Origin: Hirudo medicinalis
Taxonomy: Eukaryota > Annelida > Clitellata > Hirudinida > Hirudinidae
Reading direction: 5' to 3'
Assembly (NCBI GenBank): GCA_011800805.1
Contig: MPNW01000013.1
Coordinates: forward strand, 577,141 to 597,804
DNA: 20,664 bases
Of the stretch, positions 1 through 7,183 are shown in pieces (position 1 is the stretch's first letter; each line of letters begins with the position of its first letter). The translations under genes were made by a program, and so were the position numbers. A model generated the notes under the pieces. That model saw only the letters and a program-made list of their open reading frames with translations. It made no database searches and was not told the DNA's origin.

Positions 1-2
1 AA

Positions 3-272
3 GCAGAAACCATAGTTGAAACACTAATAAATATTTGGGTTAGTCGATTTGGGGTACCTTTAGAGCTACATTCAGACCAAGGAAGGAATTTCGAATCAAA
101 AATATTCCAAGAGTTATGTCAAAGTCTTGGGATTCACAAAACAAGAACGACGGCTTTTCATCCTCAATCTGACGGCATGGTCGAAAGATTTAACAGAACC
201 ATGGAACAACATTTATCAAAAATGGTTAGTGAACAGCAGGATGATTGGGACAAATATCTACAACAACTGTTA
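3..272 (+). pseudogene. Ty3/gypsy integrase core fragment (Mag/SURL-like)
   Basis: Frame 3 is open from the window edge to a TAG at 312-314. It reads as the middle of a Ty3/gypsy (Metaviridae) integrase, which inserts retroelement cDNA into the host genome. The second catalytic aspartate lies in HSDQGRNFES and the catalytic glutamate in HPQSDGMVERFNRT, followed by a typical DWDKYLQQL helix. The first aspartate and the zinc-binding HHCC domain would lie left of the window. Homology stops at about base 272. The next codons, up to the TAG, are the translated primer-binding site of another element, so the AYR...ESTG block that normally follows in this family is missing. The fragment is a relic fused to foreign sequence. 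Family is certain from the motifs; assignment to the Mag/SURL lineage is inferred from the adjoining tRNA-Leu primer site. Confidence 0.9.
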
Positions 273-275
273 CAC

Positions 276-293
276 TGGTGTCAGGAGTGGGAT
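276..293 (+). other. LTR-retroelement primer-binding site (tRNA-Leu type)
   Basis: The 18 bases TGGTGTCAGGAGTGGGAT are the reverse complement of ATCCCACTCCTGACA plus CCA, the 3' end of animal cytosolic tRNA-Leu. Such a site starts minus-strand cDNA synthesis just inside the 5' LTR. The preceding TGTTACA (268-274) plus one C fits the last bases of an LTR. SURL-type Ty3/gypsy elements use tRNA-Leu primers. No LTR body lies upstream, because integrase coding occupies that place. Confidence 0.75.
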
Positions 294-338
294 CAAAAGA
301 AAATAGTGGGATAGAAGTGAAATAGTTGAACCGACGCA

Positions 339-1181
339 ATGATCAAGGCACTGGAGGATTTAAATGTTGCAGATTTAAGACGTGAACTCAAAGAGATGCA
401 GTTGAATCCAAAGGGTAAAAAAGAGGAACTGCGAGAACGACTGGAATCATGGATAAATGGTTTTGATGTCGACGATTACGAGTTCGTGGACCCTTGTCTA
501 AAACAAATATCATCCGACATGAAAAATCTTCGGGAAGACTGGAGGTCTTCGAGAAATTATTATTTGAGAAATACTTCAGAAATTAGTGTATCAGCCAAGG
601 ATCTGGAAAGATCAGACACTAATTGTGAGAGGTTAACAGAGAATGTTGAGGACATTACATCGGTAGGGTTTCACGATAATCTCCTGATCCCTATCATTGA
701 GGACGAATTTGACTATGTTGAGCTGAAGGAATGTTTGACACATGTCGAAGGTATCACGCCGGTCTCTGATGTGCCAGTTTTGTGCCCGATTGCCTCGTTT
801 GTGTCGGTTGAAAAGAGGACCGAGGAAATAGTTGATGGAGGCACTTTGGGGGGGACCAAAGTGATGCTTCCATGCGGTGAGGAATCGGTGGAGGAACTGG
901 GCAAGGAGGGCGGTGCTGAAAAGATTGACGTGGAGTTGAACAAAAGCAGTTCAGCAGATGTCGGGGTTGCAGAGCCAGAAATTGTGGACAGGGCGGAATC
1001 TGCTGACGGGAGCAGAGAGAGTGAAATTCTCGATGGTTGTGAGGCTATGGATTGCTCGAAGTCCCTGACGCCAGAGGTTCGGATCGAATCTTTCGGTGGG
1101 ACTATAGAAGACCACCCGGGTGTCGATGAAGCGATGAAGATATCAGGTACTCAGCTGGAGATTTTCAATGTTTGGTTATAG
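339..1181 (+). CDS. SAP-domain ORF, probable first ORF of an LTR retroelement
   Basis: An open frame of 280 codons begins 46 bases after the tRNA-Leu primer site, where a retroelement gag would begin. Residues about 6-36 form a SAP motif (LNVADLRRELKEMQLNPKG, then basic KKEELRERL). This helix-turn-helix module binds AT-rich or scaffold-attachment DNA in nuclear proteins. The remaining 240 residues are acidic, rich in Glu, Val, Ser and Asp, with no CCHC zinc knuckle, no protease DSG/DTG motif and no membrane segment. The ORF is GC-richer than its surroundings and ends in TAG at 1179-1181. After the stop the same frame continues with gag-like text (GIAEISELPWIQGK). It may be an intact small ORF, a gag N-terminus cut by a stop, or a captured host exon. 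The SAP call is firm; the gag role is inferred from position. Confidence 0.6.
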   Translation: MIKALEDLNVADLRRELKEMQLNPKGKKEELRERLESWINGFDVDDYEFVDPCLKQISSDMKNLREDWRSSRNYYLRNTSEISVSAKDLERSDTNCERLTENVEDITSVGFHDNLLIPIIEDEFDYVELKECLTHVEGITPVSDVPVLCPIASFVSVEKRTEEIVDGGTLGGTKVMLPCGEESVEELGKEGGAEKIDVELNKSSSADVGVAEPEIVDRAESADGSRESEILDGCEAMDCSKSLTPEVRIESFGGTIEDHPGVDEAMKISGTQLEIFNVWL

Positions 1182-1217
1182 GATGTTGGGGGAGGCAGGG
1201 TGACTATAGTGAAGAAT

Positions 1218-1444
1218 GGAATTGCCGAAATCTCAGAGTTGCCATGGATTCAAGGCAAGGCATTCGTGGGCCATGTTTGACCAACTATCACTACAACGAC
1301 TACGAAATCAACTACACCAACCATTCCTACGACTACCGTTTCAACAACAACACCAACCTTTCCAACGACTACAGTGACAACNGGAATTGCCGAAATCTCA
1401 GAGTTGCCATGGATTCAAGGCAAGGCATTCGTGGGCCATGTTTG
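1218..1444 (+). repeat. 62-bp exact direct repeat flanking an assembly N
   Basis: Bases 1218-1279 recur exactly at 1383-1444. The second copy starts right after the single ambiguous base at 1382. Both read GIAEISELPWIQGKAFVGHV in frame 3, the frame of the upstream SAP ORF, and then diverge. Perfect identity beside an N suggests a contig overlap or collapsed repeat rather than old biology. A real tandem duplication inside the retroelement is possible. Confidence 0.85.
1280..1381 (+). repeat. A/C-rich Thr-Pro coding-like low-complexity segment
   Basis: About 100 bases of ACN triplets lie between the two 62-bp copies and run up to the N. In frame 3 they read as a mucin-like Thr/Pro stretch (motifs such as TIPTTTVSTTTPTFPTTTV) with no stop. 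Frame 2 gives an Asn/Tyr-rich reading. The triplet bias favours the Thr-rich frame. It may be a collapsed coding minisatellite that caused the gap. Confidence 0.55.
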
Positions 1445-1616
1445 GTGAAGGAGGTCGCGGGCTGGACAACAGCAGTTGCCGCGGGGCTGCACTTCAGTGG
1501 TGAGGGTCTGTTGGGGAGATGGCTGAAACGAAGGAGTCGAGGTAGAGACTGTATTCCCAGAGTGAAGATGAAACCATTCGGTTGCACATGGCAAGGAGTC
1601 TGTTCGGGACGAACAG

Positions 1617-1705
1617 ATTTAAGAAGGCAATGTTATAACCCTGAAAATGCCATTAATTAATTTTTGTAGTTATGTTTATGTTTAATTAGTTTTCGTTATA
1701 TTCAC
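1617..1705 (+). mobile_element. Polypurine tract and 5' start of a 3' LTR
   Basis: A purine-rich AAGAAGGCAA (1621-1630) is followed by TGTTATAACCCTG from 1631. This is the usual order of polypurine tract and TG-starting LTR in Ty3/gypsy elements. In another frame the bases just before read MARSLFGTNRFKKAML and a stop, resembling polyprotein ends of this lineage. The LTR then becomes AT-rich. Its right border is not visible, so the end given is arbitrary. With the primer site at 276 this marks a roughly 1.35-kb element that has lost pol. Confidence 0.5.
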
Positions 1706-1794
1706 TATCTTTTTGTTCAACGGCGATCATAAAAAATAGCACAGAAGCAGACAAGATCTCAGAGAATCTCGAAGCCCACATTGAAGAACATTCC

Positions 1795-1911
1795 TATTCA
1801 GCAAATAATCACGCAACTGATCGTTACGCAATAAATGGCAGCAGGATTATTGAGTAAGCGTGGTATTTACAGTTAATGCCACTCAATTGATAACTGAATA
1901 TTTGCTGAATA
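1795..1911. repeat. Foldback / MITE-like inverted repeat
   Basis: TATTCAGCAAATAATC at 1795-1810 pairs with 1896-1911 at 15 of 16 positions. Inside, GGATTATTGAG (1844-1854) pairs at 10 of 11 positions with 1905-1915, GTGGTATT pairs with AATGCCAC, and CAGTTA pairs with TAACTG. This gives several alternative hairpins. No coding sense is seen. It looks like a small non-autonomous foldback element. A tRNA reading was tried and rejected. Confidence 0.5.
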
Positions 1912-1954
1912 ATCCCAACAATAAACTCGGCATAAATTAAGCCCCGTCATTTAT

Positions 1955-2271
1955 TACACTAGCTATTGTGGAAGGTCTGATAGCCGAAATGAATAAAATC
2001 ACTCTAACATTTGGGTATACACAAATGTAGAGAATCTACAAAATTTGATATTGTTCCCCCCAACATCTTTATCTTCATGCCATTTTATCCACCATCGCTC
2101 ATACTCTGTAAGCCATGTGTCGATGGCAAGTCTAGAAAAGCATCTGCAATCATCCTCAGCTGATCACTGGACAATGCTTCAGGATTTTTCAACATAACAT
2201 AACATAACTTTAGAGGCCGATGCAATGTCACTGTGTCTTTGACTAAAGCGCTCTTCAAGTCCCTGGATCAT
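1955..2271 (-). pseudogene. hAT transposase relic, ZMYM1-like C-terminal part
   Basis: The minus strand, from an ATG at 2271, reads LEERFSQRHSDIASASKVM, then with frame changes LSSDQLRMIADAFLDLPS, then YERWWIKWH, and near the left end a degraded PNVRVIL...STIAS. This order (L-RF, iasa, LS--QL, W--KW, yPN--iL, lPvs-a) is that of the C-terminal half of hAT transposases annotated as ZMYM1 or TTF-type zinc finger proteins. The ERSFS block that should follow is lost. A CATAA triplication (2198-2214) disrupts the frame at KVM. At least two frameshifts and several stops make it non-functional. It belongs to a different hAT group from the plus-strand relics at 2715 and 10150. Confidence 0.6.
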
Positions 2272-2357
2272 ATTTTCGCTTCTTTATTTTTTATTTGACA
2301 TATTTAATGATAACGATTTTTACGAAGTTAAGTGAGAGGGAGTAAAAAAGCGAATAG

Positions 2358-2429
2358 TAGTAAAGTGGTCATGGTGCTGGGTGTAGCAAGTAGCTTCATC
2401 TTGCACGTTAAGGGCAAAGTTCAGAATCC
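2358..2429 (+). repeat. Possible tRNA-derived SINE head
   Basis: TAGTAAAGTGG (2358-2368) fits the RNA polymerase III A-box consensus TRGYNNARNGG. GTTCAGAATCC (2419-2429) resembles a B box with one inserted base. The 61-base spacing is longer than in most tRNAs. No cloverleaf could be closed and no tail repeat is seen, so this is weak. Confidence 0.25.
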
Positions 2430-2714
2430 TGCTCACGATCTAGGTGTGTGTTATTTGGTCACAAGTAGGACGAAGTTCATCCGCCACTGAATCCACTAAT
2501 GACTAAAGCTTATCAGTGGATTGTTGAGGTTGAAGGCTGGTGTAGTATTGCCGGTTTGTCTATTAAGACAGTGTCACTATGTTAGTTCTTGTTGATTACA
2601 AAATACTAATATATTCATCCAAAGTCGTAAATTATTGAAATAAAGTATACTTTTTAGACTTTAAAAATCACAAAAATCACTAAATCACTAAATCACTGCA
2701 CACTGTTGACAGCA

Positions 2715-2950
2715 AATTGCAGAAGTACAGAGAAGACCAAAAAAATCCTCTGCTTGTCCTTTTCCGAAATTGGCATCTTTTGTACGTGAGGTATTATGCA
2801 TACCTGGCTGGCATTATACAACGTGAGAGACTATTCAGCATATCCAGTTATAACAATATAACTATTGTGAGTAAACTGAGTGCATCTTCAACTCCTAACA
2901 GAGTGAAGAAGTCAGTCTGCTCAAAAAGCTGGTCGAAATCTATGGCATGA
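2715..2950 (+). pseudogene. hAT transposase relic, C-terminal dimerisation region
   Basis: The reading frame gives QKYREDQKNPLL, then YYAYLAGIIQRERLFSIS and a basic tail to a TGA at 2948-2950. The order NPL...(W), YL-ip---ERLFS, followed by a Leu/Ser/Asn region, is the hATC dimerisation domain found at the C-terminus of Ac/ZBED-type transposases. The expected A-P-A-T-S and the glycine after ERLFS are degraded, and no start or catalytic core lies upstream. A likely right terminus follows at 3103-3126. This is a 3' remnant inserted in the same strand sense as the retroelement pieces. Confidence 0.6.
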
Positions 2951-3102
2951 ATGAGTGAACTGAACATTAACAATAATTTTAATTTGTCCTGTATTAATAT
3001 TTTTTTTTATAAAATCAAACTACTTAATTAGTGGATTAAATTCGATTGTCAAATTTTGTTTTCAATTTAATCATCAAGTTTTGTAAGATTAATTGTTAAA
3101 TA

Positions 3103-3126
3103 AATCATTAATCATTAACAGCCCCA
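3103..3126 (+). repeat. Candidate right terminal inverted repeat of a hAT element
   Basis: Read on the minus strand this is TGGGGCTGTTAATGATTAATG. It resembles the common hAT end pattern (T/C)AGGGCTG followed by GATTAATCG-type repeats, and it matches the end type seen at 9994 in this window. It lies about 150 bases past the hAT stop codon. The matching left end was not found. Confidence 0.4.
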
Positions 3127-3240
3127 ATGTTTCCCTAATTTTTTCTTGTGCAACTCCAGAAAATTCATTTTTTCAGTTCACTTTCTTATGCATCTTAATT
3201 AGTAAAAAAAAGTTGTGATTGATAACATGTCCTTTGTAAT

Positions 3241-3297
3241 GTGCAATCCCACGTCGCTTTTGACTTATTAAAGCATCCAAGGCGAAAGCGACTGCAC
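3241..3297. repeat. Bulged hairpin with GTCGCTTT/AAAGCGAC stem
   Basis: GTCGCTTT (3253-3260) is perfectly complementary to AAAGCGAC (3285-3292). The flanking GTGCA (3241-3245) pairs with TGCAC (3293-3297), leaving a 7-base bulge on one side. It is GC-richer than its surroundings. The function is unknown; it may be a degraded transposon end. Confidence 0.5.
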
Positions 3298-3693
3298 ACG
3301 AAACAGCCGAGCAAAGCAAGACTCACTCCGAAAACACATGTTTTAACACATAGGACCCAGTAACCTCAGCAAATTAATTCAGTCATCTAAAATTATTGAA
3401 AAACTATACCAATTGATCCGTTTCTAGACCCACAAATTGCACCCACTTTTAGCTACTACTGTAACTAGACGAATGTTTAAAAAAGTAACCTGTCCCCCCA
3501 AAAAACTCACAACAAAAAATAGTGAAATTAAAATATTTCTTCATATAAAAATGACTTCATAATCATAAGTAGTCTTGGGGAAGACAAATCGAAGCATGTG
3601 ACGCAAGAAAGCAACAAGAACTAAGCTCACCTTTGCCAAATTAACTAATGAATCAAATTATGAAAAACAAATCCAATTAAGAAAAGCATCTCA

Positions 3694-3789
3694 GACCAGG
3701 GCCCTGACAGAAATTTCGGGCCCCTATATTACGCCAATTTGGCAATGGAAAAGCAAAAAAACGTTTTCAAAACTCAGGCGAGCCTGGTC
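3694..3789. repeat. Short element bounded by GACCAGG/CCTGGTC
   Basis: GACCAGG (3694-3700) and CCTGGTC (3783-3789) form a perfect 7-bp inverted pair enclosing GGGCCCTGACAGAAATTTCGGGCCCC-type sequence and the palindrome GCCAATTTGGC. GGGCCC-rich ends of this sort are common in old hAT-type elements. The family call is inference. Confidence 0.35.
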
Positions 3790-4103
3790 CTGTCTTGGAA
3801 GATGTTGAACAGTCAAAATAATGTTTAATCTTTGATAATCTACTAAATAAAGCCTGTTAAACAACTCTGGGAAATTCAGAACATACTATAATTACACTGA
3901 TCAATAAAATTTGGAAAAAAACAAAATAATACGAATCGTTTAGTTCAAACTGAAGGGAAAATAATGTTATGCCATGCATACAAGTAAGTAGGCAGAGGCA
4001 GTTGCAGAGTTTTACTTTCATTACTCAGAAATTAAGATAAACAAGCATTATGAAAAAAGGCCTTAGTATTAAAGAACTCAAAAATAATAACGATAAGTTA
4101 CCT

Positions 4104-4109
4104 TTTAAT
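4104..4109 (-). terminator. Candidate poly(A) signal of NCKAP1 (ATTAAA)
   Basis: ATTAAA on the minus strand lies about 100 bases after the NCKAP1 stop. T-rich sequence follows further downstream. No canonical AATAAA was seen nearer to the stop. Confidence 0.3.
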
Positions 4110-4210
4110 TTATCAAAATCATCATGACATTGATACTTGAATTTGCCATATATTTTATGACACAAACTGTTACAATTGACTTAAATTTAAATCAGTACAT
4201 CAATAAGCAG

Positions 4211-7183
4211 TTACATTCCCATGGTCTTGTAAACATGATGATAGGAAGTCCTAAGAAGGGCATATGGAAAGCAGGACTCAAGCAGATCCATGGTGAGAAA
4301 GGGAGACTCTTGGATTATCTGTTAAATATTATAAAAAAAATATTACTATACTGCATAACTATACATAATGATTTTGGATTCCATGCAAAATACATGCAAG
4401 TGAAAATTGACCTCATCAAGAAGCAAATAAACAGATTCTCTGTTTTTAATAACATCTTTCTCAGTCTCCTGGCCTAGCCTGAGAAGACTAGATGATGTTA
4501 GCTGGACAAATTAAAAATAACCAGTTAAAATAGGTTCCTAGAAAACATTAAAATGTGGTATATCAAACCGCCAGAAATTCTTTTAGTCTCATCTCGACAT
4601 CGCCATGGCCTAAAACTGTAAACATTGCACCAGCAAGGCTGTTTATGGCTTTGGCAAGACAGTGAATGTTATTGCCATGGCCTGAGAAAGATTTTTAAAA
4701 AATGAAAATGTAGAATTAAGTATGCATGACTAAACAAAAAATTTGGGGATAATTACAATTAAAGATTTGTGCAATATGCTGCTCAAAGACACCATGATCT
4801 GTAGGAAATATTGAAAAAGTTTCTACATCCTTACGCAACAATATAACAATTGACATGAACCTTAAAATCATAACCTAACCATTACATAAAGAGATAGTCA
4901 TGCTTTGCGCCATTCTCAACATAAAGCATCTAGAAACTTTGATACTATTACATATTGTTATTATTTTTGTATTCATTATGCATTTATTTACATTACTTTA
5001 ATAGTTGATCTATTTGATATTTCAAAAATTATAAAAATTAATGGGTGTGAGTAGCCTTTCACATGCAGGGTAAGCTTTCAAAGTAAAGCTCTGAATAAAT
5101 TTTAGCCAACAAAATAATTGCTGATGCAAAATTTATGCAAAACTATGAAAATACAACAATTCCAATAAATACACAGGAATTTTATAGAAAAGGCAGAAGT
5201 AAACGAAACAAAAGAAACGAAAGGTAATTCAAGAAATGTGTCAACACTTTTACAACCTTCAAATGCTGCTTTGAAAGCAGAAGAATCGGTACGCACAAGT
5301 CTTGGAATAGCAATGGCAATGAAAACCATAAGCAAACAAGCCACAGTGTAATCATCTTCCCCATTATCTGCAAATAAAATTTGCTTATAGTTTTAAGTGA
5401 AGGGTTCTTTCAGATGACCTGGCATTAAGGAACTTCAATTCTTCAATTCAAAAATCAAACTTTTCTGGCAAAATTAGTCATCTTTAAGTGATTAATTAGC
5501 TCTTACATGGTTCAATATTTCCCTCAGCATTATTTATTGTTTGATTAATTGATTTTTATTTCTTTATCTAATTTTTTAATTCCTTTAACCTTTAACATAT
5601 TTGCATTGAATTGGTTATGACTAATTGGTCTGTGGACAGCCATAGAAACTGGACAACTCAACAAAACAACTTTGACATTTTTAAGCTGCATCATTTGGGG
5701 TATTTAAAATTTTTAGAGTTTAAATGAACATTTCTCAAAATTATAATTGTAACATGCTAAAAGCAACTAGATTACCAGCAAAGAAATTTATTTTATAAAA
5801 ATCCTTTAAAGCATTCTTACTTTTACAACTATATCTTAAAATATTTTCTGAAAGTTGATCTGATCTTATCGAACCTGGTTTCTGAAGTCTCAAAGCAGCA
5901 CAAAGAGCAGGATCAACATCACATGGGAAGCCAGCTGCAGAAGCCATTTCATTGACAATCTGAAAAAGTAATGACAAAAAACTTGTAAAAACTGAGTTAA
6001 CTTAAAAGTAGATTGGAGGTGAGAAATCAAAACAGAGTGAAACAATAGGTCAGCCCTTTCTTAGAAAAATTGAGCAGGAATTAATATGAAAACTTATAAC
6101 ATAAAAAGATATAAAAATTGGAGAAAGAGAAACCCAAAAAGAACCTAAAATTCTGAATAAGTTTACAATATTTTTTGCCACATCATGCATTAACTTAAAG
6201 CTTGTGCTATCCATCCATTTTGACTCCAAATTTTGGCATTAAGTACAAAAAAAATAAAAACACATTGGATAGCACTGGTTATAAGCCTTTTGTACATTAT
6301 ATATTATAAATTAAGTAAGCATAAAATAATATATTGGCCATGCAGAAATGTCACAGTCCTATAAAAAATATATATAACTTTATTAAATAAAGTAATTCAA
6401 ACTTGGAACCACACCAAATACAAATTACATAACCTGGCTCCTGATTGAAGCAAGCTAAATGTTTAAAATTATTACAAAAGGTTCAGCATCTTAATAATTA
6501 AAACTACAAATTTTAGAATTACATTACAAGTTAGAATAGCCCATGTCTATTTTATATATATGTATTTATTTATATATGATTCTTGAATAAACTTATGAAC
6601 ACAGTATTTTATAGAAAGATATAGATCTCCTGCAAATCAAGATATAACGCTCTGAAACAATTTAAATCCATTAGAATATACATCCTCACTTCCATTAAAC
6701 ATCAATCTATCCATTCCATCTTATAATATGATTTAGAAAATACCAACCATAGATTCTTGGCCATTTGGTATGTGTTGTTGAAAATCTTTGATTGAGCTAA
6801 CCAAAAATGGAATTCTCATTTCAAGAACCTAAATGTATAAAAATTTATGAATGAAAATTTAAAAAAAAGAGATAAACCAATAATCATTTTTACAGACATC
6901 AAGCAATGCTTCTTGAGTGAGTCCCCTGAAAGCCAACAAAATTCCCACTTTTGTCATTTTTTGCAAAACAAGATCTGAATCTGAAATGATTGAATTAAAG
7001 AATTGATGTAAAAGCTTAACTCTACAAGATCTGCTATCTATTTGAAAGAAACATAAATTTTCAACAATTTAAATGAATAAAAAGAGAACTTGTCAGTTTT
7101 TTTTGGAGTTCTTTCATAATTTCAGGCTTGTCAAAATTTGATCTTAGATCCATAAGTACTTGTTTATTTTGTACAACCAATTT
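4211..7183 (-). CDS. NCKAP1: NCKAP1 exons 27-34 (C-terminal part, residues about 868-1137)
   Basis: Exons: 27, 7090-7183; 28, 6898-6980; 29, 6748-6828; 30, 5827-5959; 31, 5257-5367; 32, 4569-4681; 33, 4412-4501; 34, 4211-4318 including TAA. The exon 28 donor is GAT|gtctgt; the GT four bases further on would create a stop in exon 29. Exon 30 carries [14 protein letters not shown] and then a stretch about 14 residues longer than human before ACLLMVF in exon 31. Exon 33 starts at the upstream acceptor (tgtccag|CTAACA), which restores [13 protein letters not shown] second AG 38 bases downstream would lose it. Exon 34 is [20 protein letters not shown] and ends YKTMGM, a diverged tail compared with human. 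Confidence 0.93.

Larger units (their letters stand above)
3127..4103. other. AT-rich intergenic spacer downstream of NCKAP1
   Basis: No open frame with recognisable similarity was found on either strand. Two small inverted-repeat structures lie here (3241-3297 and 3694-3789). The rest is A/T-rich sequence without visible order. Confidence 0.6.

Noticed and set aside
713..943. Minus-strand open frame inside the SAP ORF
   Set aside because: Shadow of the plus-strand ORF. It has no recognisable domain.
1172..1660. Plus-strand open frame of 162 codons crossing the N
   Set aside because: It crosses the ambiguous base and reads the Thr-rich block as Asn/Tyr-rich. Codon bias and the SAP ORF frame favour another frame, so it is not called as a gene.
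1844..1915. 72-base sequence with a 7-bp acceptor-like stem, considered as a tRNA
   Set aside because: The anticodon and T arms cannot be formed. The CAGTTA/TAACTG pairing leaves a 15-base loop.
4451..4463. Alternative exon 33 acceptor (cttctcag before GCTAGG)
   Set aside because: It would lose the conserved LTSSSLLR segment and break the phase.
4124..4477. Plus-strand open frame of 117 codons
   Set aside because: It is the antisense shadow of NCKAP1 exons 33-34, whose minus-strand reading matches [17 protein letters not shown] and [10 protein letters not shown].
6894..6897. Alternative exon 28 donor at T|gtaaaa
   Set aside because: It would give a TGA in the second codon of exon 29. The GAT|gtctgt donor keeps the frame.
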